From positions 1 through 36,498 of the forward strand of contig JACPPT010000041.1 of NCBI GenBank assembly GCA_016190815.1: 36,498 bases of DNA. Direction: 5' to 3'. Under the pieces are notes generated by a model, which saw only the letters and a program-made list of their open reading frames with translations, had not been told where the DNA came from and ran no database searches. The position numbers and the translations under genes were made by a program. The stretch's first letter is position 1. Every line of letters starts with the position of its first letter. Below are positions 1 to 8,797 of the stretch, one piece after another. The DNA comes from Chloroflexota bacterium. Its GTDB lineage: Bacteria; Chloroflexota; Dehalococcoidia; JACPPT01.

Positions 1-129
1 AGAGACCATGCCATCCGCCGCTGGCTCACCTTCTACAACCACTCTAGGCCCCACTCCGCCTTGGGCTGGCTCTCTCCCATCCAGAAACTCCAGTCCTTCC
101 CTCTCTACCAGAGTGTTACCCATGTTTGA
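1..129 (+). pseudogene. C-terminal end of integrase-core (IS481/IS3-like) transposase, truncated by window edge
   Basis: Frame 1 reads RDHAIRRWLTFYNHSRPHSALGWLSPIQKLQSFPLYQSVTHV*. The 'FYNHSRPHSALG..SP' signature is typical of rve-type transposase C-termini. Whether the gene is intact outside the window is unknown. Confidence 0.75.
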
Positions 130-169
130 CAACAATACACTCAAGAGTAGACATAAAAAGGGCTTTTGA

Positions 170-1312
170 CTATCTATCTTTGCCTGCCCCTGCAAGCTGA
201 CCCTGAGGCTGGTATACACAACAAGGCTCTGCCTCCAGATAGTCGCCTGTCATAGCGTAGGCCCTGGCTCTTGATCCTCCACAGATGGTATTGAACTCAC
301 AGCGGCCGCACTTGCCCTTCAGTTTGGAGGGGTCCCGCAAGTCCCTGAAGATGTGCGAGTCGCGGTAGATTTCCACCAGTGACGTCTCCCGGACATTGCC
401 CGCCGGAAGGGGAAGAAAGCCGCTGGGGTAGACCTCACCTACGTGCGAGATAAAACATGCCCCGTTTCCTTCATTGGTACCTTTGGGGCTACTGCCTATT
501 CCATCGGTAAGGGCTAAGTGTGGCCCTTTCCATTGAGTCGATTCTGCCGTTGCAGCAAGCTCTGCTTTCCTCTCCTGCATCACTACTCTTCGGTATGGCT
601 GTCCCAGGGTGGTTTTCACGTTGTAGGGGACAGTCTTGGAGATGTGGTAGAGCCAGTGGAATATCCTTTCATGTTCTTCCGGGGAGAGGACATCGGCTAT
701 CTGGCCCCGCCCTGTGGGAACAAGGAAGAAGACATCCCACAACGCAGCCCCCAGGCCTTGCACCATCTCTGCCATGTTCTCCAGGTCTTGCACGTTGTGC
801 CTGGTTACCGTCGTGTTGATCTGGAGGGAAAGTCCAATCTCGCGAGCGTCCCGGATGCACTCCATGGCTCTCTGGAAAGATCCCTGGACCTGCCGAAATT
901 CATCATGGAGGGCCGGTGTAGAACCGTCCACGCTGAAGGATATTCGGGATATGCCAACATCTTTTATCGCTTTGAGAGATTTCTTCGTAACTAGCTTGGT
1001 GGCGCTGGGGGCCAGGGAGACCCTCAGCCCTTTGCGTATGCCGTAGCGTATGAAGTCCAGCAAGTCTCGTCGCATCATTGGGTCGCCGCCCGTAATCACC
1101 AGAATAGGGCTGCCGAACTCTGCCATCTGATCGAGGAGGCGGAACCCCTCCTGGGTGGAGAGTTCATTTGAGTTACGCTTGGGCTGGGCTGCGGCTCTGC
1201 AATGGCGGCAGACCAGAGCACATGCTCGGGTGATCTCCCAAAAGATAATGAAGGGGGCCTTATGAAAGTTGACTTCCTGGGAAGGCTGGCGCGGCTCTCT
1301 CGTGTGTTCCAT
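170..1312 (-). CDS. Radical SAM/SPASM protein, TIGR04053-like (related to AhbD heme synthase)
   Basis: CALVCRHC radical SAM motif, ITGGDPM, and SPASM C-term CGRCEFNTICGGSRARAYAMTGDYLEAEPCC. Confidence 0.85.
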   Translation of the reverse strand: MEHTREPRQPSQEVNFHKAPFIIFWEITRACALVCRHCRAAAQPKRNSNELSTQEGFRLLDQMAEFGSPILVITGGDPMMRRDLLDFIRYGIRKGLRVSLAPSATKLVTKKSLKAIKDVGISRISFSVDGSTPALHDEFRQVQGSFQRAMECIRDAREIGLSLQINTTVTRHNVQDLENMAEMVQGLGAALWDVFFLVPTGRGQIADVLSPEEHERIFHWLYHISKTVPYNVKTTLGQPYRRVVMQERKAELAATAESTQWKGPHLALTDGIGSSPKGTNEGNGACFISHVGEVYPSGFLPLPAGNVRETSLVEIYRDSHIFRDLRDPSKLKGKCGRCEFNTICGGSRARAYAMTGDYLEAEPCCVYQPQGQLAGAGKDR

Positions 1313-1339
1313 TCTATGGCACCTTTTCCAGTAGCTTTA

Positions 1340-1831
1340 TCATTGTTCGGCTGACATTTCTAGCAGGAACGCCAGAGCGTTCGCTTCACCGATGTTGTGG
1401 GATACCGGCGGCGTATCCGTTGGATTTCCGAATACGCTGTATTTGGCATCAATCAACTCTCTAATCTGCTTCACGCTTTTGCCCTCCTTGAGCCATCGGG
1501 CCGCATCCACGGCCTCCTTGCCGCAGAGGTCGCAGGTTGCGGCATGGTCGTCAAAGGAGCCATCGGCCTTTATGAAGCACTCCTTTAAGTTTTTGTGCTC
1601 AAGAGATGGGCCGCAGCCGCAGTAGCAAGGCAAAGATGAAAGAACATCCTGGTTTGCCACCGCAACTTTATAGGCGCTCAGGCTTGTGGAGGAGGTGTAT
1701 ACGAAGCTCGGAAACTCTGCTGAAGATGAGCGGGCACATCCGAGAGCCGCAGGCGCGAGGGCCAGTGCCAAAAGGAGGGACACTACGGCTCCAAGAGGTA
1801 GCTTCTTGTTGATAAATCTACTTTTCTTCAT
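1340..1831 (-). CDS. PCYCGC-motif (CYCXC family) lipoprotein
   Basis: LPCYCGCG motif, downstream HAATCDLCG, N-terminal signal with lipobox-like AALGC. Confidence 0.85.
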   Translation of the reverse strand: MKKSRFINKKLPLGAVVSLLLALALAPAALGCARSSSAEFPSFVYTSSTSLSAYKVAVANQDVLSSLPCYCGCGPSLEHKNLKECFIKADGSFDDHAATCDLCGKEAVDAARWLKEGKSVKQIRELIDAKYSVFGNPTDTPPVSHNIGEANALAFLLEMSAEQ

Positions 1832-1850
1832 AAACCGTATAATTATACCA

Positions 1851-3242
1851 TTAATGGGCGTGTCTTGGGTTCATGGGCAATGTGAACATCTGGATAAAGA
1901 GGACAGACAGCAAAAGCAAGAAAATCCAATGAGGGATTATAGAGGCCATGCCATTATCATTTCCTCTTTTCTTGCCTATTCGCCATGCGACATAGAACGA
2001 GCCAGCCACGCCTACCAGAACGATGGCCAGCGCAAGGGGATCGGCTGACGTGGAGGGTGACACCGGCTCGTTGATGGCGGGATAAGGAATTAACCCACCG
2101 GAAAGCTGCTCCGCTGCAACCCTCAAGGCTCGCATTCCTTCACTTTTGAGATGAGATAGGTTGTGTCCCAGATGCCCAGCCAGGGCCAGGGGTAGATAAG
2201 CGTATCCAAAGGAAGCGAAATTTCTCTGCCAGCTCTCTCCCATAGAAGCAGCGCTGGATGCTTGGACTACGAGTCTGTACAGCCCAAACATAAGCACTAG
2301 AGCCACCGCAAAAATCAGGGTCAACGTGAGGTTATAGCCTGTAATGGGTGTGCGCTCTAGTATCCATTTCATAAAGTCGCTCCACGCGAAGGTCATATCA
2401 ATGCTTTGAAGGTATACAAGCGCTACCATCAGAAGGGCCAGAAAGGCTTCGCCCATGTAGGGTGTGCGCAAGCTCCAGAGCTCTCCTCCTGGGGGTCTCA
2501 GGCGCAGCTCGAGGGTGTTTTTGGGGCAGACCTTAATGCACTGGGCGCACAGGTTGCAGTTCCGGTTGCTGTCCATCGTTCTTGGGAACTCATACATTGG
2601 GCATCCCTCGCCCCTTTGGTCGCCCCGATAGCACTCCTTCTGGCAGCCTTTGCAGAGCGTCCCTTTGGATTTGGAACGAAGCTCGACTATAGCTGTCATG
2701 GAGTAAAGGCCTGTCAGGGCACCTATAGGGCAGAGGTATCGGCAGAATGCCCGTCGCCGATATATGAGGCTTGCTGTGATAGCTCCAAAGAGTAAGAGTA
2801 GCAGGAATGCGCCTGTGAAACGTGGGGAGGTTGTGATGCCCCACATTCGCTCGACCCAGGTCAAGAAAAGAAGGCTCAGGCTCATGAACCACACGCCGTA
2901 GTTTCTCAAAAGATGTCCGGGCATCCTTTCAGGCTCTCCCACAGCTCTCTGTATGTGTGAGGCTGTGGAGGCAATAGGGCAAATGGCACACCAGGCACGC
3001 CCGAATAGTATGAGGAGGATGGGCAAGAGGGGCCACCAGATTGTCCAGGTCATCACTGTGGCGAAGTTCCTTCCTCCTCTGGTGGTGCCCAGCACGGAGA
3101 AGCCGAGAATGAGGCTGAAAATCACAAGAAGAGGTATCTCGAAGGCCAGGGGATACCAGCGGCTTCTAAGGAAGCTTGCTATCCAGGGAACCTGAAGAAG
3201 GTCGAACGTTTTCTCGCTGCCCAGCTCTTTGGTCAAAGACAC
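1851..3242 (-). CDS. NapH/polyferredoxin-like membrane 4Fe-4S protein
   Basis: Multiple TM segments, GRAWCAICPI and CRYLCPIGA motifs, CNLCAQCIKVCP ferredoxin motif. Confidence 0.8.
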   Translation of the reverse strand: MSLTKELGSEKTFDLLQVPWIASFLRSRWYPLAFEIPLLVIFSLILGFSVLGTTRGGRNFATVMTWTIWWPLLPILLILFGRAWCAICPIASTASHIQRAVGEPERMPGHLLRNYGVWFMSLSLLFLTWVERMWGITTSPRFTGAFLLLLLFGAITASLIYRRRAFCRYLCPIGALTGLYSMTAIVELRSKSKGTLCKGCQKECYRGDQRGEGCPMYEFPRTMDSNRNCNLCAQCIKVCPKNTLELRLRPPGGELWSLRTPYMGEAFLALLMVALVYLQSIDMTFAWSDFMKWILERTPITGYNLTLTLIFAVALVLMFGLYRLVVQASSAASMGESWQRNFASFGYAYLPLALAGHLGHNLSHLKSEGMRALRVAAEQLSGGLIPYPAINEPVSPSTSADPLALAIVLVGVAGSFYVAWRIGKKRGNDNGMASIIPHWIFLLLLSVLFIQMFTLPMNPRHAH

Positions 3243-3254
3243 CCGTGCCTCCCG

Positions 3255-3743
3255 CTATGGAACAAAGTCAGCCCTGATCTCGATCCTTTTTTCGGGCTCA
3301 ACTGGGTCGTTGGACCTCAGTAGAACGCCGAAAACGTGTTTCCCCCCCATCCCCTCTGCCATGGTGAAAGACGTTCTTACAAAGGTGGATTCCCCTGGTT
3401 CCAGAGTGGTTGTCCCCAGTTCCGGATTCAGGGGTGGACAGCACCCCTCTTCTACTCGAACCAAAGGCTCTTGCAGGACGAGAGGGGCATCGCCCACGTT
3501 CTGGAGGTGAAGTATTGCTTCCACCCATACATTGTAGTTCACCTGCCCGAAGTCCAGGGAGGCTTCCTGGGACGCAAGCCTGGGGCCTCCCTTGAACGGG
3601 GGCAACGGTGTGGCAAGAACAACGGAGTTGGGTTTAAGGGGTGTTGGGGTAGGTGTAGGCGTTGCCTTGCGTGAGGGTGAGCAAGCGATTGCCAGAAGCG
3701 CCAGGGCGAAGATTGCGGCCAGAAGAGCGCCTGTTTTGTTCAT
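3255..3743 (-). CDS. DUF1573-like lipoprotein
   Basis: Lipobox LAIAC; LDFGQVNYNVWVEAILHLQNVGDAPLVL...GESTFVRTSF...VLLRSNDP resembles DUF1573. Overlaps the stop of the upstream gene by 4 nt. Confidence 0.65.
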   Translation of the reverse strand: MNKTGALLAAIFALALLAIACSPSRKATPTPTPTPLKPNSVVLATPLPPFKGGPRLASQEASLDFGQVNYNVWVEAILHLQNVGDAPLVLQEPLVRVEEGCCPPLNPELGTTTLEPGESTFVRTSFTMAEGMGGKHVFGVLLRSNDPVEPEKRIEIRADFVP

Positions 3744-4933
3744 CTGTTCACCTCTATTCCTATTTCCGCATCAGTCAAATAGCAGGCGGGGTCTTCCGCC
3801 CAGGCGTCGCCATAAACAGCCTCCGCCCTGGCCCGGAAATTGCCATTGCAGATGTCCACATAGAGACACCTGCCGCAGCGCCCTTTGAGAAGCGACTTCC
3901 TGTTCTTCAGGCCTGCCATGACTTCGTTAGAGGTATCCATCCAGATTTCGCTGAACCTGCGCTCTCTCACGTTGCCAAAGGTGTGCTGCCGCCAGAACTG
4001 GTCGGGGTGTACGTAGCCTGTATGGTCTATTTCACCTATTCCCACACCTGAGCTGTTGCCCCCGTTCCATCTCAAAAGCTGCAGTACCTCTTGGGCGCGC
4101 TGGGGCTGCTCTTGACGCAACTTCAGGTATAAATAGACGCCGTCAGCGTGGTTGTCCACCGTTAGGATGTCTTTTTCTATATTCCGGCGGTGAAAATCCA
4201 GTGTTCGCTGGAAGATGAGGTCTACCGTGTTTCTTGTATTCTCGTGGCTCAGGTCTGCCTCCATGATTTTGCTCCCACGTCCGCTGTAAACCAGGTGATA
4301 AAAGCAGGCCCTGTCTATTCTCTCCTCCTCAATAAGGTCGAAGATGGATGGAATGTCCCCCGCGTTGTGTCTTGTTATGGTCAAGCGGAGGCCAACCCTC
4401 TGTCCGATTTCAATGCAGTTTCGTATGCCCTTCAGAGCATCCTCGAACGCACCTTTTTTCCCCCTGAACTTGTCGTTGTGGGCTCCTATTCCATCCAGGC
4501 TTACACCCACGTACCCGAGACCAGCTTTCTTTATCTGACGTGCAACGTCTCTGGTGATAAGGGTGCCGTTGGTGGAGAGGACAGCCCTTATACCCTTTTT
4601 TGATGCATAATCTGCAAGCTCAAAAAGGTCATCCCGCAAAATGGGCTCGCCGCCGGAGAAGAGGAGCACGGGGGCCCCGAAGGCGGCGAGGTCATCTATC
4701 ATGGCCTTGGCCTCTGTTGTGGTTAGCTCGCCGGGGTCGGGTCTATTTCGGGCCTCGTAATAGCAGTGGATACAGTGAAGGTTGCAGAGGCGGGTGGAGT
4801 TCCAGACGACGATGGGTCGCTTGTCGGTGGAAAACTGGAGAAGATGGTGTGGCATCCCGGGCGTTTGCCTGCCGTAGCGCAGGAGGTCGCCGGGTGTTAC
4901 TGTGCCGCAAAGGAGCTTGGTCACACCAATCAT
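3740..4933 (-). CDS. Radical SAM/SPASM protein, AhbC-like (12,18-didecarboxysiroheme deacetylase family)
   Basis: IGVTKLLCGTVTPGDLLRYGR..., CNLHCIHCYYEA, SPASM CGRCLYVDICNGNFRARAEAVYGDAWAEDPACYLTDAEIG; overall AhbC/NirJ-like architecture. Confidence 0.75.
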   Translation of the reverse strand: MIGVTKLLCGTVTPGDLLRYGRQTPGMPHHLLQFSTDKRPIVVWNSTRLCNLHCIHCYYEARNRPDPGELTTTEAKAMIDDLAAFGAPVLLFSGGEPILRDDLFELADYASKKGIRAVLSTNGTLITRDVARQIKKAGLGYVGVSLDGIGAHNDKFRGKKGAFEDALKGIRNCIEIGQRVGLRLTITRHNAGDIPSIFDLIEEERIDRACFYHLVYSGRGSKIMEADLSHENTRNTVDLIFQRTLDFHRRNIEKDILTVDNHADGVYLYLKLRQEQPQRAQEVLQLLRWNGGNSSGVGIGEIDHTGYVHPDQFWRQHTFGNVRERRFSEIWMDTSNEVMAGLKNRKSLLKGRCGRCLYVDICNGNFRARAEAVYGDAWAEDPACYLTDAEIGIEVNR

Positions 4934-5075
4934 ATAAATGCCTGCCTATACTATAAATTACCTGCCTATATTATAAACGCTGTCAGGATAAGTGTTTGAG
5001 CATGTTGAGCGTGAAAGGTGTTGGTGGTCATTAGAACGTTTGCAAGCAAGGGGGAAGCAGCCCTCTTCTAGTTGC

Positions 5076-5939
5076 TCATGGCTTGCCACCTGTGGTAGCC
5101 CCCTCCTCCTTGAAGGCCTCCAGATGGGCTTTGGCCTCCTTGGCTATGTTCGAGTCCGGAGCCAGTTGCATAACCGCTTCGAAATGCTTTTGAGAAAGCC
5201 CTGGGTCTGGTGGCGACCCGAAGGCGTATAAGAAACCCAGATTGTAGTGGGCCTGGGCATCGTTGGGAGCGAGTTCCAGCACCTTTTGCCAAGAGACCAG
5301 GGCATTGCCATAGCGGCCGAGGTTGAAGTTGGCTGTTCCCACGTCGGTGAGAGCATGGGTATTGGTGGGATCAACCTCCAGCAACCTGTTGAACCAGTAA
5401 ATCGTGGATTCCCAGTCTTCTCCTGTTATATGAATCTCTCCCAGGTCAAACAGAGCCTGCTTGTTGGTGGGGTCCTTAGCGACTGTAGCCTTGAGGTCAT
5501 CTATTGTTTTCTTCATAGAGGACAGATATTGAGCGCCGCCGGTATCTCCGGCAGATATGTCTGGAGGGGGTGTACCACGCCATGTTTTGATGGCCCAAGG
5601 GGCCGCCACCAGGGCTAAAAGGCCGATGATGGCACCCACGCCCAGACCCAGGAATACTATTGCAAATGGGGGCAGTCTACCCAGTTTGAGGAAAGGGGTT
5701 CGTGTTGATCCTTGCCGTAACGTTACGCCCTGCTCGTCTTCGTCTTCGTCCTCTTCCTCGATTAAAGCGCTGTAGGCTTCTTCGACCAGCACTCTTTGAT
5801 GCCTGGCCCAGCCGCGAAGATTATCGGGAATTTGGGATGAGCGCAGAAAAGCAACGAGTTCGTTGTAACGAGCCTCTATCTCCTCGGGGGAGGCGTCGGC
5901 CTTGACTCCCAGAAGGCGGAGGTAATCTTTTCCTTTCAT
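5076..5939 (-). CDS. J-domain-like N-terminus, TM helix and TPR-repeat protein
   Basis: DYLRLLGVKADASPEEIEARYNELV (J-like), hydrophobic segment IVFLGLGVGAIIGLLALV, TPR repeats. Confidence 0.7.
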   Translation of the reverse strand: MKGKDYLRLLGVKADASPEEIEARYNELVAFLRSSQIPDNLRGWARHQRVLVEEAYSALIEEEDEDEDEQGVTLRQGSTRTPFLKLGRLPPFAIVFLGLGVGAIIGLLALVAAPWAIKTWRGTPPPDISAGDTGGAQYLSSMKKTIDDLKATVAKDPTNKQALFDLGEIHITGEDWESTIYWFNRLLEVDPTNTHALTDVGTANFNLGRYGNALVSWQKVLELAPNDAQAHYNLGFLYAFGSPPDPGLSQKHFEAVMQLAPDSNIAKEAKAHLEAFKEEGATTGGKP

Positions 5940-5957
5940 ATCACCTGATTATCATAG

Positions 5958-6530
5958 CTATTCTGCTGGCCAGGGTGTATTTGTGCCTGGCCCCAGAGAG
6001 CTGTATTTCTGCTCGATATATGCTCTGACCGTTCTCAGTGACTTGCCTTGCTGAACCAATTTCTTAGCGTCACGCGCTATCTCGACACACATGTCTCAGG
6101 TATAAGCGTGGTTGTCCCATACTATAGGCTTGCCTTCGGGCATGGACTGGATGAAACAGTTCCAGTTGTTCATGTGTCCGCTGTGCTGACCACAGCCGCA
6201 GTAACACGGCATGTATTGGAGAACGTCGGGGCGCTCTGCTGCGAATTTGTATGCCTCCTGGACCTGGGCAGGTGAGTACAGGACGTATGAAGGGAGGGAA
6301 ACGCTTTGGTTAGAGCCGTCATCAGGGCTCTGGCTTTCACCTTTTCGGCTCTGCAAGTTTATTATTCCCACCGCCACTGCAACAACAACCAGTCCTGCAA
6401 TTATGCCGAAAAAGAGGTTCCACTTACCTCTGCCCTGGCTCTTTCTGCGTTTTGCTCGGGGAGCGACACGCCCCTTTTTCATTGCCCCGCCCATCCTTTT
6501 GCCCCTTTCTAGAAGGCGAGTAGAGAGCAC
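5958..6530 (-). CDS. Predicted PCYCGC/CYCXC-family selenoprotein with in-frame TGA (Sec) at 6096-6098
   Basis: The supplied ORF (6096..6530) ends ...MPCYCGCGQHSGHMNNWNCFIQSMPEGKPIVWDNHAYT then TGA. Readthrough gives DMCVEIARDAKKLVQQGKSLRTVRAYIEQKYSSLGPGTNTPWPAE*, collinear with paralog 1340..1831 CDLCGKEAVDAARWLKEGKSVKQIRELIDAKYSVFGNPTDTPP. TGA aligns with Cys. The TAG stop at 5958-5960 lies 18 bp before the next gene. The true start may be an internal ATG (MGGAMKKG or MKKG). Confidence 0.85.
6065..6079 (-). promoter_or_regulatory. Candidate bacterial SECIS hairpin
   Basis: Minus strand: TGA, 16 nt, then UAGCG-CGUGA-CGCUA (5-bp stem, 5-nt loop with G at position 2). Confidence 0.55.
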
Positions 6531-6878
6531 CCCTGGTGCTCAAACTACTTCTTTGCCCAATCCGAAGATTTTACCCCAAGTCCCATCACATTTCCATAAG
6601 CCGAGAGGCACATTTTCATCATGTGCGGAAACCACAAGGCATAGACCAGGGCACCCAATTGTTGGCGCTTACTCGCTGATATTATAATACACTGCGACAA
6701 GGTAAGTCCGATGTCCGAAGAACGTTTGATATGCTCTCCTCCAAACCCATACCCCCTGGGTGGGGGTTTATTCGAATATAATAGTTCCTGAAACACCTTT
6801 TGTCAAGGTGCATACTCAGCCCGAAATCAGCGATTGGCCCATAAAGAGCCATGACACAGGCTGACGAACACCCCTTCT

Positions 6879-6970
6879 GTCTCCCTCTTTTAGGTTTAAG
6901 AGGGAGAAGAAAAGAAGTTCAGGGGGACACCCCCTGGAACCCCTGGCAAAAGGGCTTCGCCCTTCTGCAC
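6879..6970 (-). repeat. Intergenic palindromic repeat family, copy D
   Basis: Minus strand: GGGCGAAGCCCTTTTGCCAGGGGTTCCAGGGGGTGTCCCCCTGAACTTCTTTTCTTCTCCCTCTTAAACCTAAAAGAGGGAGA; same layout as copies at 14560, 17986 and 31985. Confidence 0.65.
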
Positions 6971-7187
6971 TTCCCAGGAGGCGCAGGAGGGCCCTGGGAC
7001 TGCCGAAGGGGTATCCCCCAGACTTAATCTCACCCCATTCTCCCACGGGGGATGAGGTATCAGACTATACCCCGAGGTGGCTTATCGTAGGAACTCGCTG
7101 AGCCTGGGGTCCAACGAGCACCATACGGGTAAAGCTGAATCGCTGGTTTCGGGTTGCCCGGTTCTCTTGCATTTGGGTGTAACTATG

Positions 7188-7403
7188 TTATAGTGCCTTT
7201 GAGGTTTGTTGGCGTTTCGGGAAAGTAATAGGAATAAGAGCGCCATCCTCAGTTATGGCTTCAATTTGAGCTACCCTATAAGCCAGTTTCAATATGTCTT
7301 TAAGATACTTAAAGGACTCTGATGGCACTTTAAGTTTCAAGTGGTCATGTGGGAATAAAAGGTCATCACCTTCATACTCAATAATTAGTCTCTTGGTCTT
7401 CAT
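7188..7403 (-). CDS. Small hypothetical protein inside the IS
   Basis: 71-aa ORF MKTKRLIIEYEGDDLLFPHDHLKL..., between the TIRs and downstream of the transposase. Confidence 0.5.
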   Translation of the reverse strand: MKTKRLIIEYEGDDLLFPHDHLKLKVPSESFKYLKDILKLAYRVAQIEAITEDGALIPITFPKRQQTSKAL

Positions 7404-7418
7404 AAAGGATACCTCCTG

Positions 7419-7646
7419 ATGGATAGAATCTCTAGAGAATATAAGAACGCTGGCATGGTGGGGTATAGGCTAAAGGTTCTCTCGCTTTTGCCTCGCATAG
7501 GGGATAAGAGAAGGGGCAAAACTAGACAAGAGTTATTCCAAGAACTTGGTTGGCAGGATGCTACTTTTGTAGGAGAATGCCTACAAGCCCTAAAGAGAGA
7601 AGGCTTGGCGAAGTGTCTTCGGGGAAGGTTTTGGAGACAAACTTGA
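7419..7646 (+). CDS. Small hypothetical protein inside the IS, possible winged-helix
   Basis: 75-aa ORF on the strand opposite to the transposase: RKTRQELFQELGWQ-like helix-turn-helix appearance (TRQELFQELGWQDATFVGECLQALKREGLAK). Confidence 0.45.
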   Translation: MDRISREYKNAGMVGYRLKVLSLLPRIGDKRRGKTRQELFQELGWQDATFVGECLQALKREGLAKCLRGRFWRQT

Positions 7647-7655
7647 ATCGGCATT

Positions 7656-8669
7656 CTATCTTCTCACTACCTCCGTCCAATTCCTGAACGGACTACTTAT
7701 TCCTGCTACCTCAGCAGGAGTCCTACTCCCCAATGTCATATGTGGCCTGAAGAAGTTGTAGTGTATCAGGAAGCCCTGAAGTATCAGATATGCCGTAGCT
7801 TCCGTCTTGAAGCCTCGCATTACCTTCGTTCTGGCTTTTATCGTCCCGTGGAATCTCTCTATAAGATTGGTATTCAGTTCCTCGGTAAATCCTTGGGAGA
7901 GAATATGTCCTGTATCTGCTCCAAACACCCGCTCTATACCATCGGGATACGCTCTCATTCCATCTGAGATTATGTATCTGGGTATTCTGGTGGTTCTCTG
8001 GGCTGCCCTTGTCATCACAATCTGCACATCGTGTATGGTGCGCTTGCTGGACAGATGGGAGGCCAGAAGGAACTTTGTATCTCGGCAAATGATGTCCCAG
8101 AACCACAGCTTTCGTGGCTTTTTCCCACCTAACCCTATGACCGTCTCATCCACTACCCAAGTATCTGAGGCATTAGCCCGCAGAGAATCCAGATAATCTA
8201 GTGCCTTCTCCGTATAGCGTAATACCCAGCGATAGACAGACGAAGGATTTATATCTATGCCATGAGCTTGTTTGAGATTCCGAACTATCGCCGAAAGGGA
8301 AAGCCCGTCATAGAACATGGTCAAAGCAGAGCCTATTTGCTCTGTCGTATAGCGCATCCTCAGCGGGGTATCTTTGGGCGTGAACTTCCGCATACACTTC
8401 CGACATATGTAATTTTGGACTCCATTCCGTATCCCATATTTCATTACGTCATCTGAACCACAGTATTTACAGATTATCGGCTCTGGCTTAGTAAAATGCT
8501 GCTTCGCTAAGTGCATCACTCCAGAACTGGGAAGCTTCAGGGTAAGCTCGGGTCGTCCTTTCCGTAGTATTAGGTTTTGTGGTTTGTTTACTTCGCCTTC
8601 CATCTCTTTCTCCAAGAACTTCTGAAGCACCTTTTCAAATTTCCTGTCTCTTATCCATTCCTCTGCCAT
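7656..8669 (-). CDS. DDE transposase with N-terminal zinc ribbon (IS6/IS240-like DDE domain)
   Basis: CKYCGSDDVMKYGIRNGVQNYICRKCMRKF zinc ribbon, WVVDETVIGLGGKKPRKLWFWDII, ERFHGTIKARTKVMRGFK, NFFRPHMTLG. Confidence 0.85.
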   Translation of the reverse strand: MAEEWIRDRKFEKVLQKFLEKEMEGEVNKPQNLILRKGRPELTLKLPSSGVMHLAKQHFTKPEPIICKYCGSDDVMKYGIRNGVQNYICRKCMRKFTPKDTPLRMRYTTEQIGSALTMFYDGLSLSAIVRNLKQAHGIDINPSSVYRWVLRYTEKALDYLDSLRANASDTWVVDETVIGLGGKKPRKLWFWDIICRDTKFLLASHLSSKRTIHDVQIVMTRAAQRTTRIPRYIISDGMRAYPDGIERVFGADTGHILSQGFTEELNTNLIERFHGTIKARTKVMRGFKTEATAYLILQGFLIHYNFFRPHMTLGSRTPAEVAGISSPFRNWTEVVRR

Positions 8670-8797
8670 TATCCTGTAGCCTCTTGTTGTCTTTGACTAC
8701 AGGATAAAACTTAGCTACACCTCTATGCAAGAGAACCGGTTGCCCAAATCTCTTGACACCCATGCTATATTAACCTTCAGGTCAGGATTTTTGAGCA

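Larger units (their letters stand above)
7158..8739 (-). mobile_element. IS element with 28-bp imperfect terminal inverted repeats
   Basis: Left CCGGTTCTCTTGCATTTGGGTGTAACTA (7158-7185); right end reverse complement CCGGTTCTCTTGCATAGAGGTGTAGCTA (8712-8739); 24/28 identical. TTGC is present immediately outside both ends. Confidence 0.85.

Noticed and set aside
6096-6530. Complete CDS ending at TGA 6096 as in the ORF track
   Set aside because: The downstream reading frame is homologous to the paralog, so the TGA is better explained as selenocysteine; pseudogenisation remains a weaker alternative because no other lesion is present.
6545-7046. Small minus-strand ORFs 6545..6796 and 6816..7046
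   Set aside because: They lie in a repeat-bearing intergenic region, with low-complexity composition and no domain.
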